Positions 33,088-44,085 of a DNA stretch of 64,000 nt are shown here, piece after piece. The translations under genes and the position numbers were made by a program. The notes under the pieces were generated by a model, which was given only the letters and a program-made list of their open reading frames with translations, had not been told where the DNA came from and made no database searches. The first letter of the stretch is position 1. Each line of letters starts with the position of its first letter. The stretch is from positions 76,810,767-76,874,766 of the forward strand of contig OY720346.1 of assembly GCA_963082975.1 (NCBI GenBank), in the 5' to 3' direction. The stretch comes from Labia minor. Taxonomy: Eukaryota; Arthropoda; Insecta; Dermaptera; Spongiphoridae.

Positions 33088-34093
33088 TTTAATATTTTTC
33101 CAAATGTATCAGTTTATTAAAAAAATAAAAAACTGTTGAAGGGATCAGTTAGTTTCTTTTATACCTATTTCTTTTCTACTTACTAGTTGATCACCTGATA
33201 ATATTATAAGCTCCTACGAGTCGCACTTTCTTCGATTATTCAGATTACTGTCAATTTTTTAATTTGAATTCTGATAAAAGATGTTTTTAATACCTTTCCA
33301 TAATAAACCAATCTATATTTATATATTCTATTTCATTTCTAGCTATATGTTTAATGTTCAATGTTTATTTTTGGAATTTCAAATAGAATTCTTTAATAAA
33401 TTATAATATATAGTTGATATGTAAGATTTTTTTAGTTTTATATTAAGTAATTTTAACTAAAAAAAATTTTTTTTTTTTATTTATAAAGAATTCTATTATT
33501 TATTAATTGCGTTATATAAATAAATATAATAATAATAATTTTAAATTACTTTTCTTAAAGAGAAAAAAAAAATTAATTCTTTTTCTATATTCAAAATTTA
33601 AAAGTATTGAAATTTAAAAAAAAAGTCAGTCATTTTCATTTTAGTGATGAATAAAAAAAAATTGATTTTTTTTCTTTGTAAAGAAGCCATTAGAATAAGT
33701 ATTTGTGAGATTGAAGAAGATGAAAATCGTTTAATGGTCGGAGATGGGGGCAAAAGGAGCATTTCAAATTAAAAACACATGTCGCCTGGGGGCCATCAAC
33801 CAACCTTCTATTAGACTATCACAATATAATTTATTGACCACCAAGAGTACTTCACCTGGACTTCAATCGGGTAGATTTAATTAAGACTCCCCATCTACCA
33901 CCCCAAATTTGGTGCCCCCATTCAATATATTAGTTATAGAGAGAGGTAAATTATTATATTACAACGATAATGGGTTTGGATAGGAAGAAATTATGACAGA
34001 TATATCTTGTGAGATTTTTGGATATCGAAAAGTAAGATCAAAGAGAATTAAAGACGAGATGGAATATTTAAATGAAGGAATGATAAAGTATAG

Positions 34094-34132
<39 letters not shown>

Positions 34133-34208
34133 TAAGACTTTCTTTCTATCAAGATAAGAATAAAAAATATTATGAAAAATGATGTGTGCTACTTATAAAA
34201 ATAAAAAT
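33088..34208. other. AT-rich spacer with one less AT-rich single-copy section
   Basis: 33715-33935 has mixed composition ('GTCGCCTGGGGGCCATCAAC', 'TCACCTGGACTTCAATCGGG') without an open frame, possibly conserved non-coding DNA. (TA)n at about 34098-34129. Confidence 0.4.
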
Positions 34209-34818
34209 ATGGAGTGTCTCCACTCGACTATCTCGCAAACTTGAATTGAATTAATTAACATATATTATATTTAAATTACATTTAATTAATTATCTATAAT
34301 TTATAAATTAAAATTAATAAATAATATTTATTAAACCAGCCCGTGTTTGGCTCTTTGTTGATGACATCATGTCACGTACTGGCGCGTGATTGGCTGTCAA
34401 CGTGTTAAAAAATTTAAAAAATTAATTCCGGTACTTTCATCGATTCAATCAAGCTGAAATTTTATATATAGCAGTTTTATACAAATTTTAATCATGTGAA
34501 AAACTATCAAACATATATCTTTATTTTTACGGTCAGTTTTAAGGGAGAAAAATGAAAACGCTATAAATAATGGTCCTCTTTCGAATGAGCTACTTTTCTC
34601 AAAAGTTGATAGAAAACTACGAATTTTGAATGTACCAAATTTCATTATTCTATTTAAAACCGGCTTAAATTCAATCTTGTCTACATACACACATACACAC
34701 ACCGACATTTTTCTCAACCTTAATGAAAATAACTCAGGAACCTTCAAAACGTATAAAAACATCAAAATCCCAACATCGAAAATGTTCATCATCGCAAAAC
34801 TATCTCTGGCGAGATAGT
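34209..34818 (+). repeat. Family B copy B7 (complete)
   Basis: Full length, about 610 bp. On the left, the stem-loop part GGAGTGTCTCCACTC then GACTATCTCGC; on the right, ATCTCTGGCGAGATAGT. It includes the 'GGCTCTTTGTTGATGACATC' and 'CACACATACACACACCGACA' segments. Short frames in both directions (34445-34792 -, 34626-34817 +) recur in other copies but only because the repeat is conserved; no domain is recognised. Confidence 0.9.
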
Positions 34819-35507
34819 AATTAATAATAAATGAATAAATAAATCCTAAACTATGCTATTTCAATTTGAAAAGTAATAATTATTATTTATTTATTTATTT
34901 ATTTTTTTAAATTTCTATCTCTAATGACTGATTATATTTTATATTAGTTAAATTAGATTATATTTTAAATATTTATAAAGATGTTTGATATTGATTGACA
35001 TATTAGGGGATGAAACATTAACCCCTCATAGAATATACTCCATCAAATTATAGTAATTGAATTTCTCTGTCCCATATCGTATATCTTTAAAGAAATTCTG
35101 CTATAATAGTATGAAATGAATCTGAGAAGAATACTCATAATTGATGAGGGGGCCTAAACTCCATCTCGGAGGGATGCTCTCCATTCGCTGGGGCTAATAG
35201 CTGCCCTATTGTTTCCTTCACGATGGTTCTATGTCTAATCAATGTATTATTCATGCAGACAGACATTTATTTGACACAAGCCATAATAAACATTCTTCCT
35301 TGCTTCTTCTATCAATGACGAAGAAAAATGAGCAAACAGTTGGCATTAACATTCTTGAGACACTCCTTCCCTTACAAAACAACAACATCTTTACATATAT
35401 ATATATATCACTAGATATTTGATGTATAAATATTATATGTAATTGATTCAGGAATAATAAATTTATTAATTATATTTTATCAATGTGTAGAGTTTTATAA
35501 AATTCAT
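34819..35507. other. AT-rich spacer with less AT-rich section
   Basis: 35130-35390 has mixed composition and an uninformative open frame (35231-35422 +). No family is recognised. Confidence 0.4.
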
Positions 35508-35718
35508 ATATCTTATCTTATTATGCTAGCTAAAATTGTATATATATTTGTATATATATATAACCATTGGTTCTCAAAAACCGCTCTAACGATTTTTTTC
35601 AAATTTACACTAGATATAGTATTTATAAAGAAAAATTGAGTTTTATTGATCACATCTCTTGAAACTTACAGCTTCATTATTAATTTCTTAATTGAAAATT
35701 ATATATGGGTGTGACGTC
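35508..35718 (+). repeat. Family C copy C3 (partial)
   Basis: Begins TATCTTATCTTATTATGCTAGC, contains 'CCGCTCTAACGATTTTTTTC' and 'AAGAAAAATTGAGTTTTATT', and ends near 'GTGTGACGTCATCAATTTT'. It is closer to C5 (38547-38690) than to C1. Confidence 0.75.
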
Positions 35719-36744
35719 ATCAATTTTACTTCAATTAATATTTTTTTTATATTTAAAATATTTTAAAATAAAATAAATTTCGAAATAAAATTAAAAATAT
35801 TTATTTTTAATAATATATATATATATATATATTTATTAATCTTAATTAATTAATTATTAACAAAAAAATACGGTTGGTTGATTCCCGCTTTTTTTTAAAT
35901 GAATTGTATTAACATTTTTTTATATATTTAAAATATTTTAAAATTCATTATTTAATTTCAAAATAAAATTAAAAATATTTATTTTTAATAAAATATATAT
36001 ATATATTTATTAATCACTCTCAAAAAAAACAAAAACAAAAACAAAAAAAACATATAATTCTTGCAAAGAGATTAAAAATGTCATTTTCATCATCTAAATA
36101 TATTAGTCTATTGGGTAAAGGCACTGTTTTGAATAGTCAACTTAGCAGGATCGAAACCGGCGGAAAAAAATTTTTTTTTTTTTATCTATTATTTTATATT
36201 TATTTATTCATTGTTCTTTGATTAAATTTAATTTCTTTTATTTTATTTTATTAATTAAAATGATGCAACATTTAATAATTGTAATATTGTAATAAATTTT
36301 ATTTTTTTTATTTTATTAATTACTTATTAGTCATTAACTAATAATTTAATATTAATTCAAAATTTTATAAATTTTTATTATTTAATTTTGCTTTTGTTTA
36401 TATATATATTTTAATTAACTTATCTTATCTTTTAATTTATATATGGACAAATGACACTCATATTGAAATTTGACTCCCGCCTTTTTTTAAAAGATATTTT
36501 TTTTATATTTAAAATATTTTAAAATTTTTTATTTAATTTCGAAATAAAATTAAAAATATATATTTTAATAATATTTTATAATTATAAATTACGATATATA
36601 TTTATCATTCTTCCAATAAAAAAAAAATATTCATGCACTTAGAAACATATCTAATAATACATATTTATGTATTATTGAGGACCCCAAGTTCCATGCAATG
36701 ATGCAACATTTAATAATTGTAATAAATAATTAAAGAATTGTATA
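35719..36744. repeat. AT-rich block with three degenerate direct repeats
   Basis: 'TTTTATATTTAAAATATTTTAAAAT' followed by 'GAAATAAAATTAAAAATAT' and (TA)n recurs at about 35747-35835, 35918-36010 and 36497-36600, each preceded by a 'CCCGC' TTTTTTTT motif in the last two. No coding content. Confidence 0.6.
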
Positions 36745-37088
36745 TCAGCTCGGTGTCCCAAGTATTAATATTACCAGCCAAACCCAATATAATAATGAAT
36801 TATTTTTTTTTAACTTAATTACCTAGCCGAGGCTCGGGGTCCCGGTGTGATCTTAATATATTGTCAGAATTAGATAAATAATGTAGAGAGAAAAATTATT
36901 TAAAAATAGATATTTATTTAAATGAAATAAAATTATTTAATTTACAGAATGAAAATGTCTATAATAATGTCTAAACATTTTTTCGAGCGACAGCTCGGTA
37001 TCCCAGGTATTAATATTACCAGCCAAACCCAATAATAATGAATCATTTTTTTTAACTTAAGTACCGAGCCGAGGCTCGGGGTCCCGGT
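36745..37088 (+). repeat. Family D repeat, two direct copies
   Basis: 36745-36847 and 36991-37088 are near-identical: CAGCTCGGT(G/A)TCCCA(A/G)GTATTAATATTACC, then AGCCAAACCCAATA, a T/A stretch, and GAGCCGAGGCTCGGGGTCCC. The second has a perfect CCGAGCC-GA-GGCTCGG hairpin (37064-37079). AGCTCGGT at the start and ACCGAGC near the end form inverted repeats. A third, diverged copy follows family C copy C4 at 42831-42911. Confidence 0.8.
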
Positions 37089-37229
37089 ACTAACCTATAT
37101 TATTGCTAAATAATATTATAATTACAAATAATTATAAAAATGGAAAACAAATTCACATAGTCATTTTGATCGAATAGGTTTATTTATTCTAATCATAATC
37201 GTTATTTCGATATTAATAGAAAAGGTATG

Positions 37230-37482
37230 AAGGCGCCACAGGGTAGGAGGTGGCGTAGCTAGATCACATTCTCGTAGTCCCGGGTTCAAGTCCCGTACCT
37301 GGCAGGATAATTTCTCTAGCTGGGATCTAAAGGTCGAAGTCAACCCAGCCTCGGGGATCAAAATTGGGAAAGCTACTTGATAGCGCCCCCGATCAAGAAA
37401 ATCAAAGTAAACGTTGATAGGGCTCGATCTATAGATCTTAGGACACCTCATTGATCGTTGTCGTACAAAAGTCTGAGGTTTT
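37230..37482 (+). repeat. tRNA-derived SINE copy 4
   Basis: Complete head, AAGGCGCCACAGGGTAGGAG then GTGGCGTAGCTAGATCACAT with an A-box-like TGGCGTAGCTAG, and a B box GGTTCAAGTCC (37283-37293), followed by the full body and a short T-containing tail. It is the most tRNA-like copy in the window. Confidence 0.9.
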
Positions 37483-37804
37483 GATTTTGTTTTAGAAAAG
37501 GTATAGTAACATATATTCCCAATATAATAATAATAATAATAATATGATAAAATTAAATTATGTAGGAGAATATTCAAAAATTAATAGTTTTATTTATTTA
37601 TTTTTAAAATTTTGGATATATTATATTTTATTAATATTATTATTTTATTTGATTATTATACATTTATTTATTTCTTATTTTCTTTTCATTTTTAATAGAG
37701 TAATGTAAGTTTATGTAAAAAAGAAAAACAAAACAAATAATAAATATGTATGTGGATAAAAAGAATCCTATTTTTTAAAAATCTTTTCTAAATTGTAATG
37801 TAAA
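37483..37804. other. AT-rich spacer
   Basis: (AAT)n near 37527-37545. No gene. Confidence 0.45.
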
Positions 37805-38036
37805 ATGGTGTGCAAAATGTTCGCTGTTTTTCATGATTCGTACAGTTTCCACGCAAATGAACTGGCGGCGTTGGCCGACGCCGCATTGCAGACTCCTCTC
37901 TCTCACTCTCGCCCCAAAATGGGGACTTGCAAGGCCCGGGGTTTGGGCTATGCCAGGGGGGATGGTGATTGTGAAAGGACGAGGGCCATTTGTGCAGCAA
38001 AATCCGTAATAGATAGATATATTTGTATCATATAAC
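37805..38036 (+). other. GC-rich island with open frame, possible exon
   Basis: From 37805 to about 38010 composition jumps to near 50% GC in otherwise about 20% GC surroundings. The plus frame is open for 76 codons: FAVFHDSYSFHANELAALAD, then AALQTPLSHSRPKMGTCKAR and GLGYARGDGDCERTRAICAA, stopping after ICII. The opposite strand is also open (37775-38083), so openness alone is weak evidence. A GT in AATCC|GTAATAG at about 38006 could be a donor. I recognise no domain. It may be a host exon, a captured fragment or a conserved element. Confidence 0.3.
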
Positions 38037-38288
38037 AAAATAAGTGTCAAACTATGGATTTGGAAAAATATCAAGATTATCAATGGTTTTATTAAAAGAA
38101 ATCATTTCAATTTTTAGTTGATTTTTTTTAAAAATTAATCGTAAATTATTATCATTTTAAATGGTTAGTATGGATTTTGTTTTTTGTTTTTGTTTTTTTT
38201 TTATTAATTTTAAAGTTAATTTTCTAAATTTCCCCACTTAAAATAAATAATAGTATAATAATTCATTAATGTATTTTTAATTATAAAA

Positions 38289-38511
38289 ATGAACTGTGGC
38301 CACAGGGACAGAACCGACCGAAGATTTGAAATAAATTAATTTCCAAAGTATATATATAAAGTATCAAAAAAAAATATATTTAAAGCTTGAATTTAAATGA
38401 CTTATAAAAATTATATTATATTGGCTTTGATTTTTAGTTTAATTACTCAATTATTAATTATTATTTCTATATTTAAAGTGAAAAATCTCCGACAATGAAT
38501 ATAAAATTAAT

Positions 38512-38517
<6 letters not shown>
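38289..38517 (+). repeat. Family A copy A7 (5' half, cut at (TA)n)
   Basis: Leader TGAACTGTGGCCACAGGGAC then AGAACCGACCGA, and the family body to 'GACAATGAATATAAAATTAA', then an (AT)n run (38518-38545) that separates it from family C copy C5. Confidence 0.85.
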
Positions 38518-38546
<29 letters not shown>

Positions 38547-38553
<7 letters not shown>

Positions 38554-38690
38554 CGATTTTTTTGAAATTCACACCAGAGAAAGTATTTATAAAGAAAAAT
38601 TGAGTTTTATTGATCACATCTATGGAAAAATTCATCTTCATTAGTTTTTTCTTAATTTAAATTGATATGACGTCACAGCCACCGCCTGTT
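38547..38690 (+). repeat. Family C copy C5 (partial)
   Basis: 'CGATTTTTTTGAAATTCACA', 'AAGAAAAATTGAGTTTTATT' and 'ATGACGTCA', as in C3. Confidence 0.75.
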
Positions 38691-38914
38691 AGTATAATAG
38701 ATTCAACTGTTGTTTTATAATGTTGTTAAATAAATCCACAGTGTGTTGCTTTCTAAATAAAAAGATTATTTTATTATAATTATATATAAAATTAATACAT
38801 TTATTTTGGTTATTTATATTTAAAACGATTAAAAGTATGTTTAGTGTCACTGTGACTTGATCCTTATTAGTTCTACATAGCTGGCATAGGAATGCTCTTA
38901 CATATATATAATTA
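38691..38914. other. AT-rich spacer
   Basis: No gene. Confidence 0.4.
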
Positions 38915-39187
38915 GAAGGCGCCATTGGGTGTGTGGGTAGCGAACCTGTCTCACATTCACATGGTCCTGGGTTCAAGTCCCGGGCCTTGCAAGGGAATTT
39001 CCCTAGCTGGGGTCTATGGGACGGAGTCAACCCAGCCTCCGGGAACAACATTGGGGAAAAATTACTTGATAGCGCCTCCGATCAAGAAAATCAAGGTAAA
39101 GGTTGAGAGGACCCGTTTTACTGATCATAGGACACCTCCTTGATATAACCGGCTTGATAGGCGTTGTCCTTGTGAAGTTTTTTTTAT
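38915..39187 (+). repeat. tRNA-derived SINE copy 5
   Basis: Head AAGGCGCCATTGGGTGTGTG then GGTAGCGAACCTGTCTCACA, B box GGTTCAAGTCC (38970-38980), full body, and tail GGCTTGATAGGCGTTGTCCT followed by a T run. Confidence 0.9.
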
Positions 39188-40102
39188 ATATATAATTTTA
39201 TTATTCTTAAAAATAAAAGAAATTGTAGAGAGTGATAACCAACCTGAATAGATCAAATTACTTCTCACACACCGTTCCTATCTTAGATTGACATAACATA
39301 TATGTATGTTATACTGACGATGAAATTATTAGAAAAAGCCGTCCTACGAAACAAACACAAAAAACCCCTCAACTGTCAAGCAGACATCAAGGTAGCAAAC
39401 CACTCAGCAGGTGTCAGCCGGAACTGATTAAATTAGAAGAACATGAAATAAGCAGCGGCCAAAGCATCATTCAATATCAAAACTAATGACAGGAATGATA
39501 ACAGAAAACAATAACAAAAATTTTTCATTAATTTTACTTTAGAAAATCTAGACCTAGATAATAAAGTTATACGTGACTAAGATCTATAAAAGGAAGATAA
39601 AGTGAAGGTCAATAGTCGGGTGGACTGTTTTAGTAGGTAGAAATTTATATTTGAATGTTTAATACTAGGGAATACTTTAAAGAGATTTAATCTTCTTTTG
39701 GATGAAGATGAAGAAAAAAACAACATAATTCATCTGCTCGATGAGGATAATCAGAAAGAAAAAGGACAGTATAGTAAAGGATTAAGTGAAGGAAGACTTC
39801 CAAGTGTAATACGGTTAAGATTGCGGTTAAGAAACAAGCCAATATTAATTATGGGTTTTACGCATGACATCAGCTTTGCATAAAGAGGATAAAGAAAAAA
39901 GGTTTCAAATTAATATTACAATTAAATGAAAGAGAATCATTTATTATCTCTATCCATAGTATTTTTATTAAATCCAAACAAAATGATAATTAGAATATAT
40001 AATTCATGGGGTTTATAAGAGAAAGATTCAATTAAATTAATTCAATTAATTCAATTTCTTATATACATAGAAATATTCAAATGGAAAATAGGTAATCTAA
40101 CA
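39188..40102. other. Spacer with a weak 81-codon open frame
   Basis: 39641-39883 (+) is open from stop to stop and reads (in part) NLLLDEDEEKNNIIHLLDED, then EGRLPSVIRLRLRLRNKPIL and IMGFTHDISFA-stop. It is less repetitive than typical AT-driven frames, but I recognise no family and see no clear splice context. The remainder is AT-rich with a less AT-rich part at 39330-39500. Confidence 0.3.
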
Positions 40103-40387
40103 CAGTGATTCTCAACCTTTTTTTATTTACCGCGGCACACTTTTAACGGTTTAAAAAAAAAAGAAAATGATAAGTGTAATAATCATTCCAATTTTTACCT
40201 TTTTTTTAGAACAATATTGAAAAAATTGAAAAAAGTCGGAAATGTTTAAAAGCCTGAAGGCAAAAACATTTTACCTTTTTTTTACATACATATAAAATAA
40301 ATAAGTACTTTTTCTTAATTTGACCTTTACATTTGTAAAATTTGGCGGCACACAAAAGTGCCGCGGCACAGTAGTTGAGAATCACTG
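40103..40387. mobile_element. hAT MITE (285 bp), same family as the outer hAT at 18
   Basis: Tips CAGTGATTCTCAACC and GTTGAGAATCACTG; subterminal 'ACCGCGGCACACTTTTAACG' on the left and 'GTGCCGCGGCACAGTAGTTG' on the right. Flanks ATCTAACA and ATCTAAGA are a 7-of-8 target duplication. No coding content. Confidence 0.9.
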
Positions 40388-40404
40388 ATCTAAGACATGT
40401 TTTT

Positions 40405-40843
40405 ACTATCTCGCCAGTAATAGTATTGTGATCACGAAAATCTTCGATGTCGAGATTTTTATGCTTTTATACGTTTTGAAGGTTCCTGAGTCATTTTCCC
40501 TAAGTCTCTCTCTCTCTCTGTGTGTGTGTGTGCAAAAACGGTTTGAGCTAGAATAATGAAATTTGGTACAGGGGCATTATTCAAAATTCGTAGTTTTCTA
40601 TCAACTTTTGAGAAACGTATCTCATTCGGAAGCTGCTAAAAACTGTTGAAAACAAATGCAATCTCACAAAAATATAGTTTTAAGCCAGTCTTTTTATTTC
40701 AATAAAATGTTATTAGTGAAAATGATGTTAAAAACCTTAAATCCTATGATCGGATAGAATAAAATTTTAATTCATTTTCAAACATAGAAAAAAGCTTAAT
40801 TATCCAATTCAATTTGCAAGATATTCGAGTGGAAACACTCCAG
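40405..40843 (-). repeat. Family B copy B8 (degenerate middle)
   Basis: 5' tip TTTTT|ACTATCTCGCCAGTAATAG at 40405, good match to about 40622, then unrelated or decayed sequence, and a 3' end at about 40804-40843 (CAATTTGCAAGATATTCGAG then TGGAAACACTCCAG) before T11. Confidence 0.8.
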
Positions 40844-41463
40844 ATTTTTTTTTTTTAAGATAAAAAATGTAAATGATCAATTTATTCATTTTTCATGATT
40901 ATGAATAATTTGAGAGAGATAATTATTTAAAAAAAAGAAAGAAAAAGATTTTAGGTACTTTATTAGAAGCTATTTTGAAAATTAGGCATTTGAGCTCTTT
41001 TAGAGTAGGTACTTCAAAGAGAGTAAAATCTCCTTGATATTAAAGATCATTTTAATTGACAAAATCGTTAAAGCAACAGAAACATATTAGAATATATTAT
41101 TATAATATAGAATATAATATTAAAGTACTTATATATGATGAGGATTTGGATTTTTCGGAGGGGGAGGGGGTGAAGAGGTAGGTAGAGTTATAATTTAAAG
41201 TTAAATTTTAATTTCCAATCTCGATATATAATATGTACCATGTAGTATAAATCGAAAAATCAATAGAGAGATTGAATTAGAATTTAATTTTATATTTTTT
41301 TATTTTCTTATAAAAGACCTTTCTAAATTATATTATTATTATTATTTTCCTGTCTCTTGGAGAAACATTATCTAAAATGTTAGTCATTGATAAAAAATAA
41401 TAATAATAATAATAAAAATTTTCAAAAATATTTTAAAAATATTTAACCTGCAAATTTATTTTG
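40844..41463. other. AT-rich spacer
   Basis: No gene seen. Confidence 0.45.
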
Positions 41464-41901
41464 GTAATTGTTTACAAAACGGGAAGCTTCAGGGATTTAG
41501 ATGAAACTTTACCAGTGGATTCCTTTTTTAATTCCAAGAAACTATCCTTATTAAAATTTGCATATAAATCCATTGATATTCTATTCAACTACCATGTTTT
41601 ATTCATTTTGCCAGCAGAGGACACCACTAAGTTTCTGGGGTTTTTTTCACTTCGGTTTGGATATATGAAAATTAAAAAATCAATTAATTAAATAATTTCT
41701 TATATCCAAACAGAACCGAAAAAACCAAAAATTAGTGATTAAGGGAGTACCAGCTAATCTGTCAAACTAAATTTTTTTTATCTGTAAATGAGAAGAGACC
41801 GAGAAATATTGCATAAGGAAAGTTTCTTTGGAATTAAAAAAGGAATCCACTGACAAAGTTTCATCCAAATCCCTAAAGCTTCCCGTTTTGTAAACAATTA
41901 C
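41464..41901. mobile_element. Long-inverted-repeat element (family F copy 1)
   Basis: The left end GTAATTGTTTACAAAACGGG, AAGCTTCAGGGATTTAGATG, AAACTTT is repeated inverted at the right end (AAAGTTTCATCCAAATCCCT, AAAGCTTCCCGTTTTGTAAA, CAATTAC). Arms extend at least 80 bp, with weaker symmetry toward the centre, e.g. 'CTTCGGTTTGGATAT' against 'ATATCCAAACAGAACCGAA'. 438 bp. ATTTATTT occurs on both sides, close to the ends, as a possible target duplication. No coding region, so a non-autonomous foldback or long-TIR element; superfamily unknown. Confidence 0.8.
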
Positions 41902-42462
41902 ATTTATTTAATATAATTGATATAAATTTTATTTTCAATCTATTTTAAATTATTCTTATTCTAATTAATTATTGATGTAGAGTTGTAGATATATATCATA
42001 TTAGAGGAGGGGTAGGTATAGGATTATTTTATTATATTTCTTTCAGATTTTAATACAAAGTTATTTATTGTGATTATAAATAATAAGGATTTTCAACGGC
42101 GTAAATAGAGGGACGTTTTTCCGATATATTAAGTCGGTTTATCATCAAAGCCCCGAGAGAGCTAACAAGCCAGAGAAAATGCTTTCAACAATTTGAATTA
42201 TGAGCGAACAGAACGTAAATTGGATAGCGAAGCAAATCGAGAATTTGTATTAATCAGCTCGTTAACGATTAATTGGCTTAGCAAAGGGATTTTTCTAAAA
42301 ATGAATCCATGTACCACAGAGACGAAAATATAAAAATCATTTATAATAGATTAGATAAAAATAGTAGTCTAATTAATTTGACCTTTCTTTTGAAAGGTAT
42401 ACTTAGACATCTCTAATAAATAATGCTTGTATGTGAGATAAAAAATTTAAATTACCCCTCAC
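41902..42462. other. Spacer with less AT-rich single-copy section
   Basis: 42090-42330 has mixed composition, including 'AAGCCCCGAGAGAGCTAACA', and no open frame. It could be conserved non-coding DNA. Confidence 0.4.
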
Positions 42463-42911
42463 GTATCTTATCTTATATTATTATACTATATATGAATATG
42501 TATATATTTGTATTTTTGAAATTCACACCATAGATAATTTTTATAAAGAAAAATCGATCTGTATTGGTTTCAACCTCGGGAAATATCATCTTTATTATTT
42601 TTTTCTTAATTTAAAATAGAACATTTAAATGACATCAGCAACTACGTCAGACAGCACTTCCTTAAAAACAAAATATTATAAATATAAATAAAATCAAATT
42701 ATGAAATATATATTATGTTATATCCACATGCCATACTTTTCTGTCTTTCAGTGCATTAATACGTACGTTTATGTATGTTTCATGACTATTTTTTTTTAAT
42801 TTAGGTTCTTTTAAATTATTTGAACGCGGCTCAGTGAATCTCAGGTATTAATATTACCAGGCAAACCCGATAATAAGGAATAATTTTTTTTATCACCGAG
42901 CTGCGGTGATT
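42463..42911 (+). repeat. Family C copy C4 joined to a family D end
   Basis: Family C from ATCTTATCTTATATTATTAT to 'TTCTTTTAAATTATTTGAAC', continuing directly into GCGGCTCAGTGAATCTCAGG and TATTAATATTACCAGGCAAA, which is family D. Copy C6 at 58330 also ends in 'TTGAACGGCGGCTCGGTGAA' (as reverse complement), so D-like sequence is probably the true end of family C. Confidence 0.75.
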
Positions 42912-43627
42912 GTTACAGCAATAAATTCACATAAAACAATAGAAAAAATGGTATTTAATTGAAAAATTTTAATTTTTAGAAAATTGAATAATTCAATTAT
43001 AGTTATAAAGGATAGGAAATTAAAAAAAAATACTATTATGTTATTTTTTTATGTTTGTTTAGTTATAAAATATTTATTTATTTTAAATTGTAGTATTAAA
43101 TCAGAAGGCATCATTAACATTCATAGAAATGTTTAGGTGAAATTTTTTCCATATATTAATTACATTAAATCTAAAAAATAAGATGAAAAATTGATAATGA
43201 GACTAATATGAGAAAACTGTTAAATATATTTATATATTGGAGTAAATATCAAAAGATTTAAAAATAATTTAAACGCTTATTAAATCAAAATGTCTGATAT
43301 AGAGATGAACAACTTCGGTTACTATGGTAATAGTAGGAGGAATAGAAGATATTTAAATATATATATATATATATATATTATTAAATTATAGAAGTGTAAT
43401 TTATTATATACGAGTAGGTATTTAAAAATAAAAAAAAAATAATAAATCCCAACAAGGCAAATAGAAAAATTGCTAGAGGTAACAGAGTTTAGAGTTTAAA
43501 GAGATTAATAATTTTAATTACTGTTTAAATGGCTTGACTGATTACTCAAATCATCAAAACCTTACAATGTATAATTATAAATCTATTTATTATCACCAAA
43601 GGCTGATGAATGAACCATTCTGTGTTT

Positions 43628-43667
<40 letters not shown>

Positions 43668-44085
43668 AATGGTTGGATGTTTATGTAAGTGGAGGGGGAA
43701 GGGGGAAAGGTGTATTTGTTAGGTGGTATATATTTGTTTAAAGCACGCGACCTTTTTTCCTGTTGAAAAATCTTAACATCGCACCTGCAGTGTCAAGAAG
43801 CGCTTTTGTGCTTCCAATCTTTTCAATTTTTTAAACACAAACACACAAGTTTTTTCTAATAGTATAAGGAATCTCTTTGAGTTTTACCAATCTCATTTAT
43901 TATCCACCGGTTCAAATTCAAAAGTGTGAAGATTGGATTAAAAGTGACGATAAAACAACTTTATAAGACTAACAATGTGAAATTAAAAGAAATTTGAAAT
44001 ACAAAGAGAAGAAGGTAAGATATAATTACAACAAATTATATTCTTTATTATTAATTTAATATATTTTGAAATGTTAAATATTTTT
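42912..44085. other. AT-rich spacer with (CT)n(AT)n
   Basis: (TA)n near 43354-43378 and a compound (CT)n(AT)n at about 43629-43667. No gene recognised. Confidence 0.5.

Noticed and set aside
34445..34817. Recurring frames in family B (DIFLNLNEN...GTFKTYKNIK and its reverse) at 34.6, 54.1, 46.7 and 18.1 kb
   Set aside because: They recur because the repeat is conserved in sequence; copies carry shifts and stops, and no domain is recognisable.
36745..37088. Direct repeats resembling a CRISPR array
   Set aside because: Only two 100-bp units with AT-rich unrelated spacing in eukaryotic sequence; no short-repeat/spacer pattern.
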